Shown: positions 26,285 to 35,141, counted from the first letter of the stretch. The stretch is 64,000 nt of DNA from JASHPR01 sp963833885 (GCA_963833885.1 CAWHZU010000008.1:62001-126000); one strand, 5' to 3'. The notes: a model not told the origin generated them from the letters alone. Program-made: numbers and translations.

Positions 26285-26533
26285 ATGAACGAGCACACCG
26301 CTGCCACGCACGCGATGGGAAAGCTGGAGGCCACATTTGGCGGGCGCTGGGGCATATGGCTCAGCGATACCGGCAGATGGTGGGCCGCCCGCCGTTCCGC
26401 GCTCAGCTCTGCGGAATTAGCGGCCGGCTGCGTCCCGTTCCTGCGCGCCGACGGCCCGTCCCAGCTTGCCGAGCGGATCCAGTCTCAGGAGGAGATGGCC
26501 AGTCAGGTGACCGGATACGGATACATCGCATAA
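26285..26533 (+). CDS. Small actinobacterial protein divergent from an XRE regulator
   Basis: An 82-residue soluble protein. The middle motif, FGGRWGIWLSDTGRWWAARR, is characteristic of small actinobacterial proteins often encoded beside XRE regulators, whose function is unknown; the C-terminal part (FLRADGPSQLAERIQSQEEM) is helical. GGAAGG precedes the ATG at 26285. Pairing with the adjacent regulator resembles the XRE/DUF397 pairs of Streptomyces, although this sequence is not DUF397. Confidence 0.7.
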   Translation: MNEHTAATHAMGKLEATFGGRWGIWLSDTGRWWAARRSALSSAELAAGCVPFLRADGPSQLAERIQSQEEMASQVTGYGYIA

Positions 26534-26550
26534 CCGGCTGGCCGGCCCGG

Positions 26551-27453
26551 TCAGCGGCGGGCCTGTACCGCCGCGTAGGTGCGCTCGAGCGCCCTCAGCG
26601 TCTGCTTGTAGTTTCGCTGCGCCACCGCCACGAACAGGCAGTCCACCACCGTGAGCGCGGCGATCCTGCTGGCCATCGCCCCGGACCGGAAGGTCGTCTC
26701 GCGCGCGGCAGTGGTCAGCACGTGGTCGGCGACGCGGGTGATGGAAGAACGCGGGAAGTTCGTGATCGCGACCGTGGTCGCCCCGCGCGAGCGCGCCTCG
26801 GTGAGGCTCCCGACGGTGTCGGCCGTCGTCCCGGTGTGCGAGATCCCGATGGCCACGTCACCGCGCCGCAGCAGCGCCGCCGAGGTGACGGCGCTGTGCG
26901 GGTCTGGCCAGGCGTAGACGATGCGCTCGATCCGGTGCAGCTTCTGCTGCAGGTCGAGAGCGACAAAGGCGCTCGCGCCGATGCCGTAAATGTCGATGCG
27001 CCGGGCCCGGACCACCGCGTCGACGACCTGCCCGAGCGTCACGGCGTCGAGTTGCGCGGCGGTCTCCTCGACCGCCCGGGCGTCGGCGTGCGCGATCTTC
27101 TTGACTATTTCGTCCAGGGTGTCGTGCGGCCCGATGTCGCTGCCGATGTCTCCCCAGCCGGTTTCCCGGCTGGCCTGCGCGGCGGCCGCGAGTGCCAGCC
27201 TGAGCTCGGGGTAGCCGGGGAAGCCCATCGCGCGGCAGAACCTGATCACGGTTGTCCCCGACGTCTGGCACGCCTCGGCCAGCTCGGAGATGGTCTTGGC
27301 AGCGACCCCGCCGGGGTCGCTCACCACCGCGGCGGCGACCCGCTGCTCGGCGGGCGCGAGATTGGGCATGAGTGCCCGCACGTGCGCGAGGAGCGTCTGC
27401 GGAGTGTGCACGGCCGACTCCGCAGACGCGGAGCGACGCGGCGTCTGGGGCAT
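26551..27453 (-). CDS. MurR/RpiR-family transcriptional regulator
   Basis: A 300-residue regulator with an N-terminal RpiR helix-turn-helix (LAPAEQRVAAAVVSDPGGVA, TISELAEACQTSGTTVIRFC) and a C-terminal SIS sugar-phosphate-binding domain (IDIYGIGASAFVALDLQQKL, VAIGISHTGTTADTVGSLTE). MurR-type members sense N-acetylmuramate 6-phosphate, and a murQ-nagZ-hydrolase operon lies 2 to 6 kb away, which supports that role here. I start at ATG 27453; the frame is open to 27555 but the added residues look like untranslated leader. Confidence 0.88.
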   Translation of the reverse strand: MPQTPRRSASAESAVHTPQTLLAHVRALMPNLAPAEQRVAAAVVSDPGGVAAKTISELAEACQTSGTTVIRFCRAMGFPGYPELRLALAAAAQASRETGWGDIGSDIGPHDTLDEIVKKIAHADARAVEETAAQLDAVTLGQVVDAVVRARRIDIYGIGASAFVALDLQQKLHRIERIVYAWPDPHSAVTSAALLRRGDVAIGISHTGTTADTVGSLTEARSRGATTVAITNFPRSSITRVADHVLTTAARETTFRSGAMASRIAALTVVDCLFVAVAQRNYKQTLRALERTYAAVQARR

Positions 27454-27588
27454 GGCGTCACTGTACGACGGCAAGTGTCCCCTGCCGTAGGCCCTCCGCC
27501 TGGCTCGTCCGGGCGATAACTTCACGTATTTGCATAAATACCCATTACCTGGCACCGAATCGGCGCCGGCACCCCTGGGCAGCGCTCG

Positions 27589-29148
27589 ATGGCCCTCGGT
27601 GTTCTACTGGGGTTGGTGGGTGATACGGGGGCAGCGGGGAAGACGGGGACAGAGGTTCTGGTGGTAGGCGCCGGGCCTTCTGGCCTGTTCGCGGCCGTCG
27701 AGCTCGCCCGTCATGGGGTGCGTGCACGCGTGGTCGAACGGGCGCCTCAGCCGCACCACCAGGCCCGGGCAACCGCGCTGCAGCCAGCCACGCTCGAGAT
27801 TCTGCAGCAGGCCGGGATCGCCGACCGGGTACTCGAGGCATCCGAGCACCTCGGCTTCTCGCGCGTCTTCGACCCGGACCTCCGGTGCGTGGCCGAGATG
27901 CCGTTCGCGGGCGCGGGCTGCCGGTGGGAGTTCCAGTGCAGCCTGCCGCAGTGGCGGACCGAGCAGATCCTGGCGGGCCGCCTCGCCGAGCTCGGCGGCA
28001 CGGTGGAGCGGGCACTCGAGGTGGTCTCGGTCACCGAGCGGGACCAGGACGTCCTGGTCGCGCTGCGACGACCGGGCGGGGCGACCGAGACCGTCGCAGC
28101 CTCATGGGTCATCGGGGCCGGCGGCGCCGCGAGCGTGACCAGGGGATCCATGGTCGAGTCCCTGCTCGGCACGACCTACCCGGGGACCGCGCTGGCCGCG
28201 GACGTGCGGGTGTCGTGCGGGCTCCCCCGCGACGGAGGGGCGCTGATCGCCTCGCCAGCGGGCTACGTGCTGCTGGCTCCGCTGCCCGGCGAGCGGTGGA
28301 TCTGTTTCATCGGCGAACTCGACGAGGCGGAAGCCGAGCGGCTGGACCAGGATCGCTCGATCGCCGCGGTCACGGCGGCGATCGAGCGCCGGGTCCCCAG
28401 CGGGCTCTGCGTGGACGACGTCGCCTGGGCGTCGCCATTCCGCATGCATCGCCGCCTGGCGCCGCACCTCGCCGACAGACGGCGCTTCCTGCTCGGCGAC
28501 GCCGGGCACCTGTCCAGCCCGTTCGGCGGCGAGGGGCTCAACTCGGGCCTGCAGGACGCGCACAACCTCGCCTGGAAGCTCGCGCTGGCGCAGCGTGGCC
28601 GAGCCCGCCCAGGCCTGCTCGACAGCTTCGAGCCCGAACGCGCCGCCGCCGACCGCCACGTCCTGGAGATCTCCGACAGCCTGCACCAGCTGGCCGAGGG
28701 CGCCGTCGAGTCGGCGCGGACTGGCGTGTTCCCCGCCCCGCCGTCCAAGGAACGCCTCGCCGAGATGGTGCGGTCCCGCTTCATGCTCGACGTCTCTTAC
28801 GCGGGCACCCCGCTGGTCGGCGAGTACCTGGCGCCAGGAACCCCGCCGCCCGCTGGCCCCGCCCCGGGCGACCGGTATCCGGGCCGGGTCGACCTGCCGG
28901 GCACGCGGCATCACCTGCTGATCTTCGGCCCGGCTGACGACGCGGCGGTGTCCCGGGTCGCCCGCAAATGGCACGGTCTCGTGCACCTCACGCGCTCCAC
29001 CGGAGACGGGCGGCAGGCAGATCAAGCCGCCAGCGTGGCCGTCCTGCTGCGGCCGGACGGCCACATTGGCTTTCGCGCCGTCCCGGCCAGCCAAGCCGGG
29101 CTTCGTGCGCTCGATGCGCACCTGGACGGCTATCTCGTGCCCGCCTGA
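27589..29148 (+). CDS. FAD-dependent aromatic monooxygenase (class A flavoprotein hydroxylase)
   Basis: A 519-residue flavin monooxygenase. The NAD(P)H/FAD motif is VLVVGAGPSGLFAAVELARH, the DG-like motif lies in SWVIGAGGAAS, and the second FAD motif is FLLGDAGHLSSPFGGEGLNS. A C-terminal thioredoxin-like domain (about residues 400-519) is typical of phenol and polyketide hydroxylases. It is predicted to hydroxylate an aromatic ring using NAD(P)H and oxygen; the substrate is unknown. The start is uncertain: ATG 27589 is the longest, with a GTG at about 27619 as alternative. It interrupts the peptidoglycan-recycling genes on the opposite strand. Confidence 0.85.
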   Translation: MALGVLLGLVGDTGAAGKTGTEVLVVGAGPSGLFAAVELARHGVRARVVERAPQPHHQARATALQPATLEILQQAGIADRVLEASEHLGFSRVFDPDLRCVAEMPFAGAGCRWEFQCSLPQWRTEQILAGRLAELGGTVERALEVVSVTERDQDVLVALRRPGGATETVAASWVIGAGGAASVTRGSMVESLLGTTYPGTALAADVRVSCGLPRDGGALIASPAGYVLLAPLPGERWICFIGELDEAEAERLDQDRSIAAVTAAIERRVPSGLCVDDVAWASPFRMHRRLAPHLADRRRFLLGDAGHLSSPFGGEGLNSGLQDAHNLAWKLALAQRGRARPGLLDSFEPERAAADRHVLEISDSLHQLAEGAVESARTGVFPAPPSKERLAEMVRSRFMLDVSYAGTPLVGEYLAPGTPPPAGPAPGDRYPGRVDLPGTRHHLLIFGPADDAAVSRVARKWHGLVHLTRSTGDGRQADQAASVAVLLRPDGHIGFRAVPASQAGLRALDAHLDGYLVPA

Positions 29149-29163
29149 CGGTCGCCTGCCCGG

Positions 29164-30285
29164 TCAGCCGAGCAGTTCGGCGGCCACAGCCGCGTGGACC
29201 TGCTTGCGCAGGCCGACGACCGAGTGCTCCGGTCCGCGGCCGAAGTGCACCGCGTTGGTCAGCAGCACCGCCCAGAGGCCGCTGCTCGGATCCACCGACA
29301 GGCTGGTGCCGGTGAATCCGGTATGCCCGGCGCCGGAGTCCGGCCAGCCGTCGCCCATGTTGTCGTACCGGTCGCGGCGCAGGCCCCAGCCGAGGCCGCG
29401 GCGGGCGTCGAGTCCCTCGGTCTGGCAGCGCAGCGCCTCGGCCCGCATGCCCCACAGCGGCCCGCGGGCCTGGCCATCGCCCGCGAGCGATAGCGCGCCG
29501 GCGTCGGCGTTCCCGGCCCACGCCGCCGCGTAGCGGGCGAGGTCGGCCGCCGTGCCGAACAGGCCGGCGTGGCCGGCCACGCCGCCGAGGATCTCGGCGT
29601 TCTCGTCGTGCACCACGCCGACCTTGGCCACGCCGTCGACGATCTCGGTGGCCGCGATCCGGCCGGACCAGCCGGCCGGAGGCAGGTACCTGGTCGCGGC
29701 CATGCCGAGCGGGCCGCAGACGAAGTCCTGGACGAGTTCGTCCAGCCCGGCGCCCGTCACGGCGGCGGCGAGCTCGCCGAGACTGATGAAGCCGACGTCG
29801 GAATAGCAGAAGACCGTGCCGGGCGGCGCAACCAGCGGCTCGGCGAGCGCGGCGGCCAGGATCTCGCCCGGGTCATTCAACTCCTGGTAATACCTCCGCA
29901 CGCCCGGCAAGCCGGAGGTGTGCAGCAGCAGTTGCCGCACGGTCACGGTATCTTTCCCCGCCCCGCCCGCCCAGCCCGCCGCGCCCGCCCCGTCCGCCCC
30001 GGCGAACCGCGGCAGATACCGGCCCACCGGCTGGTCCAGGTTGATCTCGCCCCGGCCGGCCAGCCGCAGCACGATCGGCAGCGTGGCGACGACCTTGGTG
30101 AGCGAGGCGAGGTCGAAGACCGTGTCCGCGGTCATCGGCCGGGTGGCCGCCGCGTCACGCTGGGCGTGGCCGACCACATGCAGCAGCGCCGGGTCGGCGG
30201 TACGCACGCCGGCGGCCAGGACCGCGCCGGGCACGAGTCCCGTGGCCACGGCGTGGTCGATCAGCTCGGCAGCGGTCGGGCCCAT
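29164..30285 (-). CDS. Serine hydrolase, class C beta-lactamase-like (family VIII esterase type)
   Basis: A 373-residue penicillin-binding-type hydrolase. The nucleophile motif SxxK is in FDLASLTKVVATLP, the Tyr motif is in GTVFCYSDVGFISLGE, and a KTG-like box is HTGFTG. Such enzymes cleave muropeptides, esters or beta-lactams. The start, ATG 30285, shares a base with the nagZ stop (TGATG), so it is translated together with nagZ and murQ; a role in peptidoglycan recycling or turnover is the most likely one. A Gly/Ala-rich insert (AGADGAGAAGWAGGAGKD) sits between strands. Confidence 0.85.
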   Translation of the reverse strand: MGPTAAELIDHAVATGLVPGAVLAAGVRTADPALLHVVGHAQRDAAATRPMTADTVFDLASLTKVVATLPIVLRLAGRGEINLDQPVGRYLPRFAGADGAGAAGWAGGAGKDTVTVRQLLLHTSGLPGVRRYYQELNDPGEILAAALAEPLVAPPGTVFCYSDVGFISLGELAAAVTGAGLDELVQDFVCGPLGMAATRYLPPAGWSGRIAATEIVDGVAKVGVVHDENAEILGGVAGHAGLFGTAADLARYAAAWAGNADAGALSLAGDGQARGPLWGMRAEALRCQTEGLDARRGLGWGLRRDRYDNMGDGWPDSGAGHTGFTGTSLSVDPSSGLWAVLLTNAVHFGRGPEHSVVGLRKQVHAAVAAELLG

Positions 30286-31724
30286 CAGGCGGCGCCGCCC
30301 AGCAGGAGATCGGCGGCGGCCTCCAGGTTGGCCCGGCCCGATCCCCTGGTCCCGACGTAGTTGCCGTCCGCCAGGCCGGCGTCGTGCACGGTGCCGGTGC
30401 CGATCACGAGCGTGCCCGGCCTGCGGGCCAGAACGCCGCCGATCAGGTCCTGCTGCCACGGCCGCCGGTGCGCGTCGCAGACGGCGAGCAGCAGCGGCCT
30501 GCCCTGGACGCGCGCGACGATCGCGTCCAGGTCGCCGGGCGGCTCGGTGAGCCGGATCCCGTCGATGCCCGGTGCGCGCGATCGCAGCACACCGAGCAGG
30601 CTGGCCGCGCTGTCGTCCAGCATGCCGCTCATGCGGCCGCCCGCGTCGATGACGTAGGGCAGGTCGGCGAGCGGTAGCCCGTCCGCCTGCACGAGCAGCG
30701 CACGCGCCGCGGCATCGGCGCCCGCCGCTGGTTCCGGCGCCGAGACGGGGCGGGCCCGCGCCCAGGCGGCGAGCGCGCGCACCCGTGCGGCCGACTCCTC
30801 CACCCGGGTGCCGGACACGACGCCTCGGCGCACGGCGCTGGCCAGCGTGTCCCTGGCCTGCCGCTGCGCCGCCCACTCTCCGGGCAGGCAGAGCAGGTCG
30901 GCCCCGGCCGCGAGCGCGGCCACGGCGCCCTCGGCGCTGGCCTCGCTGTCTCCGATCGCGGCCATCTCGAGGGCATCGGTGACGATCACGCCGTCGAAGC
31001 CGAGTTCTCCGCGCAGGAGGTCGGTGAGGAACTTCCGGGAAATCGTCGCCGGAACGGTGTCGATCTCGGGAAAAACCACGTGCGCTGTCATCACGCAGCG
31101 GACCCCGGCTCGGATCGCGGCCTGGAACGGCACCAGGTCGGTGTCGCGCAGTTGCTGCAGCGACGCGCCGACCACGGGCAGCACCAGGTGCGAATCCGTG
31201 TCCGCGCGGCCGTGCCCGGGAAAGTGCTTGGCGCATGCCGCCACCAGGTGGGACTGGATGCCGTCCACGAACGCGGCGGTGTGCGCCGCCACCCGGCCCG
31301 GGTCGGCGCCGAACGAGCGCACGCCGATGATCGGGTTCGCCGGATTGCTGTCGATGTCCACGTCGGGCGCGAGGTCGAGGTTGACGCCGCCCTCGGCGAG
31401 CATCGCGCCGATGCTGGCCGCGACCCGCCGGGTCAGCCCGCCGTCGTCGATCGCGCCGAGCGCGGCGTTGCCCGGGTAGGAGGAGCCGGTGCGCGCCTCG
31501 ACCCGGGTGACGATGCCGCCCTCTTCGTCCGCGGCGATGAGCACGTCGGGATTGTGCGCCCGAAGTTCCGCGGTCAGCGCGTGCAGCTGCTCCGGCCCGG
31601 TTATGTTCCCGGCGAACAGCAGGACGCCGCCCAGGCCGTCGTCAAGCCAGCGCCGGAGCCAGTCGGGCGGCGTGATCCCGTGGAACCGGGCCAGCATGCA
31701 TGTGTCTAATTCGTCCCTGCTCAC
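30285..31724 (-). CDS. nagZ: Beta-N-acetylglucosaminidase (GH3)
   Basis: A 479-residue GH3 enzyme that removes terminal N-acetylglucosamine from muropeptides. The diagnostic NagZ loop is ACAKHFPGHGRADTDSHL and the nucleophile aspartate lies in GVIVTDALEMAAIGD. The N-terminal barrel starts LDDGLGGVLLFAGNI and a C-terminal alpha/beta domain (about 340-479) is present, as in longer actinobacterial and Bacillus forms. No signal peptide is seen, so it should be cytoplasmic. It follows murQ by 28 bases and is coupled to the downstream serine hydrolase. Confidence 0.92.
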   Translation of the reverse strand: MSRDELDTCMLARFHGITPPDWLRRWLDDGLGGVLLFAGNITGPEQLHALTAELRAHNPDVLIAADEEGGIVTRVEARTGSSYPGNAALGAIDDGGLTRRVAASIGAMLAEGGVNLDLAPDVDIDSNPANPIIGVRSFGADPGRVAAHTAAFVDGIQSHLVAACAKHFPGHGRADTDSHLVLPVVGASLQQLRDTDLVPFQAAIRAGVRCVMTAHVVFPEIDTVPATISRKFLTDLLRGELGFDGVIVTDALEMAAIGDSEASAEGAVAALAAGADLLCLPGEWAAQRQARDTLASAVRRGVVSGTRVEESAARVRALAAWARARPVSAPEPAAGADAAARALLVQADGLPLADLPYVIDAGGRMSGMLDDSAASLLGVLRSRAPGIDGIRLTEPPGDLDAIVARVQGRPLLLAVCDAHRRPWQQDLIGGVLARRPGTLVIGTGTVHDAGLADGNYVGTRGSGRANLEAAADLLLGGAA

Positions 31725-31752
31725 CCTGAAAACCTACCGTTTACGGCCCGGC

Positions 31753-32700
31753 TCATGCAGGCCCCGGAAAACCGAGCCCGGCCAGGGCCTCGCGCACGCT
31801 GCCGCCCGCGTCGGCCAGCGCACCAGCGGCCGCCTTCGGCTCGAGGCCCGACAGCAGGGAGAGCAGGGCAAGCCGCAGGTCGCCACCGGACCGCGCCAGC
31901 TCGTCGCGGCACGCCTCTTCGCTGGCGCCGGACACCTCACCGAGGATGGCGAGCTGCCGCTGGCGCAGCTTGGCGTTGCTGCCCGACATGCCGATCATCA
32001 AGTTGGAGTAGGTACGTCCGAGCCGGACCATCGCCGCGGTGGACAGCGCGTTCAGCACCATCTTCTGCGCGGTGGCCGCCTTCAGCCTGGTCGATCCGGC
32101 GATGGCCTCGGGGCCGGTGTCCGGGAGCACACGGTACTGGGCCAGCGCGGCAAGCGGCGCGGCCGGGTTGCTGCTCACCAGCACGGTAACCCCGCCCGCC
32201 GACCTGGCCCGGCGCAGCGCGCCGGCGACGTACGGCGTGCGGCCGCTGGCCGAGATCCCCACCGCGACGTCGGCGGCGGTCACACCGCGCGCGTCCTTGG
32301 CGCCAAGTGCCTCCTCGTCCTCGACGCCCTCGACCGCCGAGCGCAGCGCCCGCGCGCCGCCCGCCTGATGGCCCACGAAGATGCCTGGCTCGAGTCCGAA
32401 CGTCGGCACCACCTCCGCGGCGTCGAGGACGCCGATCCGCCCCGAGGTCCCGGCGCCGAAGTAATGCACGCGGCCGCCTGCCCTGAGCCGTTCGACCACC
32501 CGGTCGACGACCGCTGCGAGCGCCGGCAGAACCGATGCGACGGCGCCGGCCACGGTGGCGTCCTCGGCGTTCAGCAGCCGCAGGATCTGCTCGGTCGGAA
32601 CGACGTCGATGTCGGCGGTCCGCAGGTTCCGCTCCTCTGTGCGCGATGACACCGGCAGCGCCGTCAGCAACGCGCTGTCCTGCTCTGAATCTGCTCGCAC
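31753..32700 (-). CDS. murQ: N-acetylmuramic acid 6-phosphate etherase
   Basis: A 315-residue SIS-domain etherase that cleaves the lactyl ether of MurNAc 6-phosphate to give GlcNAc 6-phosphate and lactate. Visible are YFGAGTSGRIGVLDAAEVVP with the catalytic glutamate, and SGRTPYVAGALRRA, plus NLMIGMSGSNAKLRQRQ near the end. GTG 32700 is preceded by GGGGAGGGG at an 8-base distance; the longer frame to 32766 lacks such a site. It heads the murQ-nagZ-hydrolase operon. No MurNAc phosphotransferase or kinase gene is adjacent. Confidence 0.94.
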   Translation of the reverse strand: MRADSEQDSALLTALPVSSRTEERNLRTADIDVVPTEQILRLLNAEDATVAGAVASVLPALAAVVDRVVERLRAGGRVHYFGAGTSGRIGVLDAAEVVPTFGLEPGIFVGHQAGGARALRSAVEGVEDEEALGAKDARGVTAADVAVGISASGRTPYVAGALRRARSAGGVTVLVSSNPAAPLAALAQYRVLPDTGPEAIAGSTRLKAATAQKMVLNALSTAAMVRLGRTYSNLMIGMSGSNAKLRQRQLAILGEVSGASEEACRDELARSGGDLRLALLSLLSGLEPKAAAGALADAGGSVREALAGLGFPGPA

Positions 32701-33108
32701 CGGCCAACCCCTCCCCCTCAGCGCGGCCCTCGTGGCACGCGCTGACCGTCGGCTGCACGCTCTCACCTCAGTAAACGTTGCCGGGTTCGACTATCGGGCG
32801 TCGTTGCTGAGAGTCGCCGGGTTCGGCAGGGAATGTCCCCCGCACCGCGGAGCGCCGCGGACCACCGGCCCTCCATAGCTCACCCGGCTAGTGAATGCCC
32901 ACGCTGCCGCAGTTGTGCCTGGCATGAGCGTGTTCGGTCAGCACCGTCTTGTCGTCACTTGAACGGCAGCCTGGCGAGTTCATCCCAGCGGCCGGGTTTC
33001 AGCAACTCACCCGCACCAGGCGAGGATGGAACCGGACGGCGTGGAAGGACCGGACAAGCTGACCCGGCCTGCCTGGTTCACCAGGCGATGAGCGATGAGG
33101 AGCCCGCC
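32701..33108. other. Intergenic region between murQ and the MerB-like gene
   Basis: About 400 bases without a supportable gene. A near-repeat, gttgccgggttcga and gtcgccgggttcgg, occurs at about 32777 and 32812 on the murQ side and could be a regulatory element for murQ, but I cannot name a regulator. Long open frames here are shadows of Pro/Arg-rich non-coding DNA. Confidence 0.4.
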
Positions 33109-34071
33109 ATGCATGTGACGGTGCTGGCAGTGCCAGACTGCCCGAATGTGATGCTGCTCGAGGAGCGCCTGGCGCAGGTGCTCCAAGGCCGCCGCGACGT
33201 GACGGTCAGCCGTCAGGTTATCGCTGACCAGGACGGGGCGGCCCGGCGGGGAATGCACGGCTCGCCGACCATCCTGGTTGACGGGACCGACCCTTTCGCC
33301 GGGCCCGGGCAGTCAGCCAGTGTGTCCTGCCGCTTGTACCGCGACGGTGACGGCAAGGCCGACGGCGCCCCTTCGGTAAGCCAGCTCCGTCAGGCCGTCG
33401 CACAACGGGCCGCCATTATGACCGGCGCAGACAGCGCGGGCTGGCTGGATGCGCTCGGGCGTGGCGGCAGAGGACGGGTAGTGCCGGACGAGCGCGGCCT
33501 GCGGGCAGTTCACCAGGCGGTGCTGCGCTCATTCGCGGCTACCGGCCGCGCCCCGGGGCCAGACGTGCTTGACGACGCTGCCCGGCCCTTCGGTGCTGCC
33601 CAGGTGCTGGCAGAGCTAGCCGACGGTGACTTTCTCTGGCTCGATCAACGCGGGCGGATCAGCGCCGCCTACCCGTTCTCCGCCACCGCCACGCCGCACA
33701 AGGTCCAGATCACCGGGGGCGCCAGCGCATATGCCATGTGCGCCATCGATGCCCTGGGCATGGGCAGGATGCTGCGCACAAGCGTGCTGATCCAGTCCAC
33801 GGACCCCTCAACCGCCGGGCCAATCACCGTGACCGTCAGCGAAAGCGCAGCCGTGTGGCAGCCCGCTGCCGCCATCGTGTTCGTCGGCCGCACCGCCAGC
33901 GGATGCGCGGGACCTTCCGCAATCATCTGCTGCGATCACATTAACTTCTTCACCAGCCAGGCAGCAGCCGAAGCCTGGGCCACCGCCCACCCCGAGATCA
34001 CCGGCGGAATCCTGAGCCAGAACCGCGCCCTGGACGTCGGCGCGCAAATCTTCGGCCAGCTCCTCGACTGA
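33109..34071 (+). CDS. Alkylmercury lyase (MerB)-like protein with thioredoxin-like N-terminal domain
   Basis: A 320-residue two-domain protein. Residues 1-80 resemble a thioredoxin-like fold (TVLAVPDCPNVMLLEERL; GMHGSPTILVDG) but have single cysteines, C11 and C74, instead of a CxxC. Residues 110-320 are MerB-like: the catalytic Cys and Asp lie in AYAMCAIDALGMG (C211, D214), and the second cysteine region is SAIICCDHINFFTSQAAAEA (C274/C275). MerB splits the carbon-mercury bond of organomercurials. No MerA mercuric reductase is nearby, so detoxification would need a distant partner, or the protein does something else. AGGAG precedes ATG 33109. Confidence 0.8.
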   Translation: MHVTVLAVPDCPNVMLLEERLAQVLQGRRDVTVSRQVIADQDGAARRGMHGSPTILVDGTDPFAGPGQSASVSCRLYRDGDGKADGAPSVSQLRQAVAQRAAIMTGADSAGWLDALGRGGRGRVVPDERGLRAVHQAVLRSFAATGRAPGPDVLDDAARPFGAAQVLAELADGDFLWLDQRGRISAAYPFSATATPHKVQITGGASAYAMCAIDALGMGRMLRTSVLIQSTDPSTAGPITVTVSESAAVWQPAAAIVFVGRTASGCAGPSAIICCDHINFFTSQAAAEAWATAHPEITGGILSQNRALDVGAQIFGQLLD

Positions 34072-34157
34072 GACTCGCGGCAAAGCAGCATCCCGCCGTG
34101 CCAGCCGCCACGACCGCTGCCGTTCACGCGCGGTCAGTCACGAGAAAGCGACGACCA

Positions 34158-34679
34158 TCAACAGCACGTGCGGGAGCCTCCATCGACAGGACGTGCGGGA
34201 GCCTCGCCACTTACCCGCGATCGGCTGACCTGCTGAGAACGAGCCGTGACAGCGTTCGTGCCGTGCGCCACACGCCACACGCACTCGAAGGCCAAAGCGG
34301 TCACAAGCACCCCAAGAAACACTGGCTGCTCGTAACCACCGATCACGCTGTGCCCGAGCCCGGCCCCCACGAACGCCAGCAGCGTGAGCCCGAGCCAGCC
34401 GACCGCATTAACCAAGCAGTGAGCCTGCCGGCACCGCCAGAAGTTGAGCCCGCACCAGGTCCCCGCGGCCAGCGCAGCCAGCCCATCGACCGCCAGGTCC
34501 GCCCGGCCGGGCAAGTGCGGGGCGATACTCAAAAGCGCGATGACAGCCAGGAAGTAGAGCACGCAAGGTACCCCTGTGCGCGGCAGGATGCGGTCGGCCC
34601 GGCGTTGCAGCGCAGTGGCAGCTGGCCGCGCAGCTGGTGACCACCCCCACAGCGCTCTCCCGGTTTCCTCCTCGGCCAT
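34158..34679 (-). CDS. Small integral membrane protein downstream of a MerR regulator
   Basis: About 173 residues with four likely helices (VLYFLAVIALLSIAP, LAVDGLAALAAGTWCGLNFW, VNAVGWLGLTLLAFVGAG, PVFLGVLVTALAFECVW). Three cysteines cluster around CGLNFWRCRQAHC, between helices, which could bind a metal; this is only suggestive. I choose ATG 34679, 8 bases after GAGG. It follows the MerR gene by about 20 bases and is probably co-transcribed with it. I do not recognise the family. Confidence 0.6.
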   Translation of the reverse strand: MAEEETGRALWGWSPAARPAATALQRRADRILPRTGVPCVLYFLAVIALLSIAPHLPGRADLAVDGLAALAAGTWCGLNFWRCRQAHCLVNAVGWLGLTLLAFVGAGLGHSVIGGYEQPVFLGVLVTALAFECVWRVAHGTNAVTARSQQVSRSRVSGEAPARPVDGGSRTCC

Positions 34680-34700
34680 GGTCATCACCTCGGCAGGAGG

Positions 34701-35141
34701 TTACGGTCTCCCCCCGGCAGGAGAGTCAAGCCGGGAATGCGCGAAGTGAGGATCCTCGGCGCGGAAGTCGGCGCGGCCAGCCAGCTCAGCGCCGGCTCTA
34801 GCCTCGAAGTCGTCGATTCGCCGCAAAAGCTGATACAGCTCGGTGATGCGGTCCTGGGTGCGTGCGCGAACCACCTCAAGCATCCCGGCCAGCCTCGGGC
34901 CAATGTTGTCACCTGTGTGGCAAAGGTAGCCTCCCGCCAGCTCCCGGATCTCCGCCAGCGTCAACCCGAGCGTCCGCAGGGTGCCGACCACGCCGACGCA
35001 CCACAACGCCTCCGCGTCGAACAGGCGGTAATTCCCCGCACTGCGCCCGACCGTATAAATGAGCCCCAGGTCCTCGTACTCGCGCAGCGTCTTGACGGGC
35101 ACCCCGGTCTGTCGTGAAAGCCCTCCTATGGTCATCACCAC
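34701..35141 (-). CDS. MerR-family transcriptional regulator
   Basis: A regulator of about 146 residues. The winged helix-turn-helix is MTIGGLSRQTGVPVKTLREY followed by EDLGLIYTVGRSAGNYRLFD, and a coiled-coil dimerisation helix follows (about 80-120). GTG 35141 lies 8 bases after GGGAGG. The two cysteines (in ALWCVGVVG and GYLCHTGD) do not match the three-cysteine mercury site of MerR, so the inducer need not be mercury even though a MerB-like gene is close. It is followed by the membrane protein gene it may control. Confidence 0.85.
   Translation of the reverse strand: MVMTIGGLSRQTGVPVKTLREYEDLGLIYTVGRSAGNYRLFDAEALWCVGVVGTLRTLGLTLAEIRELAGGYLCHTGDNIGPRLAGMLEVVRARTQDRITELYQLLRRIDDFEARAGAELAGRADFRAEDPHFAHSRLDSPAGGRP

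Noticed and set aside
29164..31236. A 690-codon minus-strand frame suggesting a large fusion with the serine hydrolase
   Set aside because: The upstream half is an out-of-frame reading of nagZ; the real start is the ATG at 30285 that overlaps the nagZ stop.
32777..32830. Near-repeat of gccgggttcg before murQ as a MurR operator
   Set aside because: The two copies are short direct repeats without dyad symmetry, unlike the usual RpiR-type palindromic sites; too weak to call.
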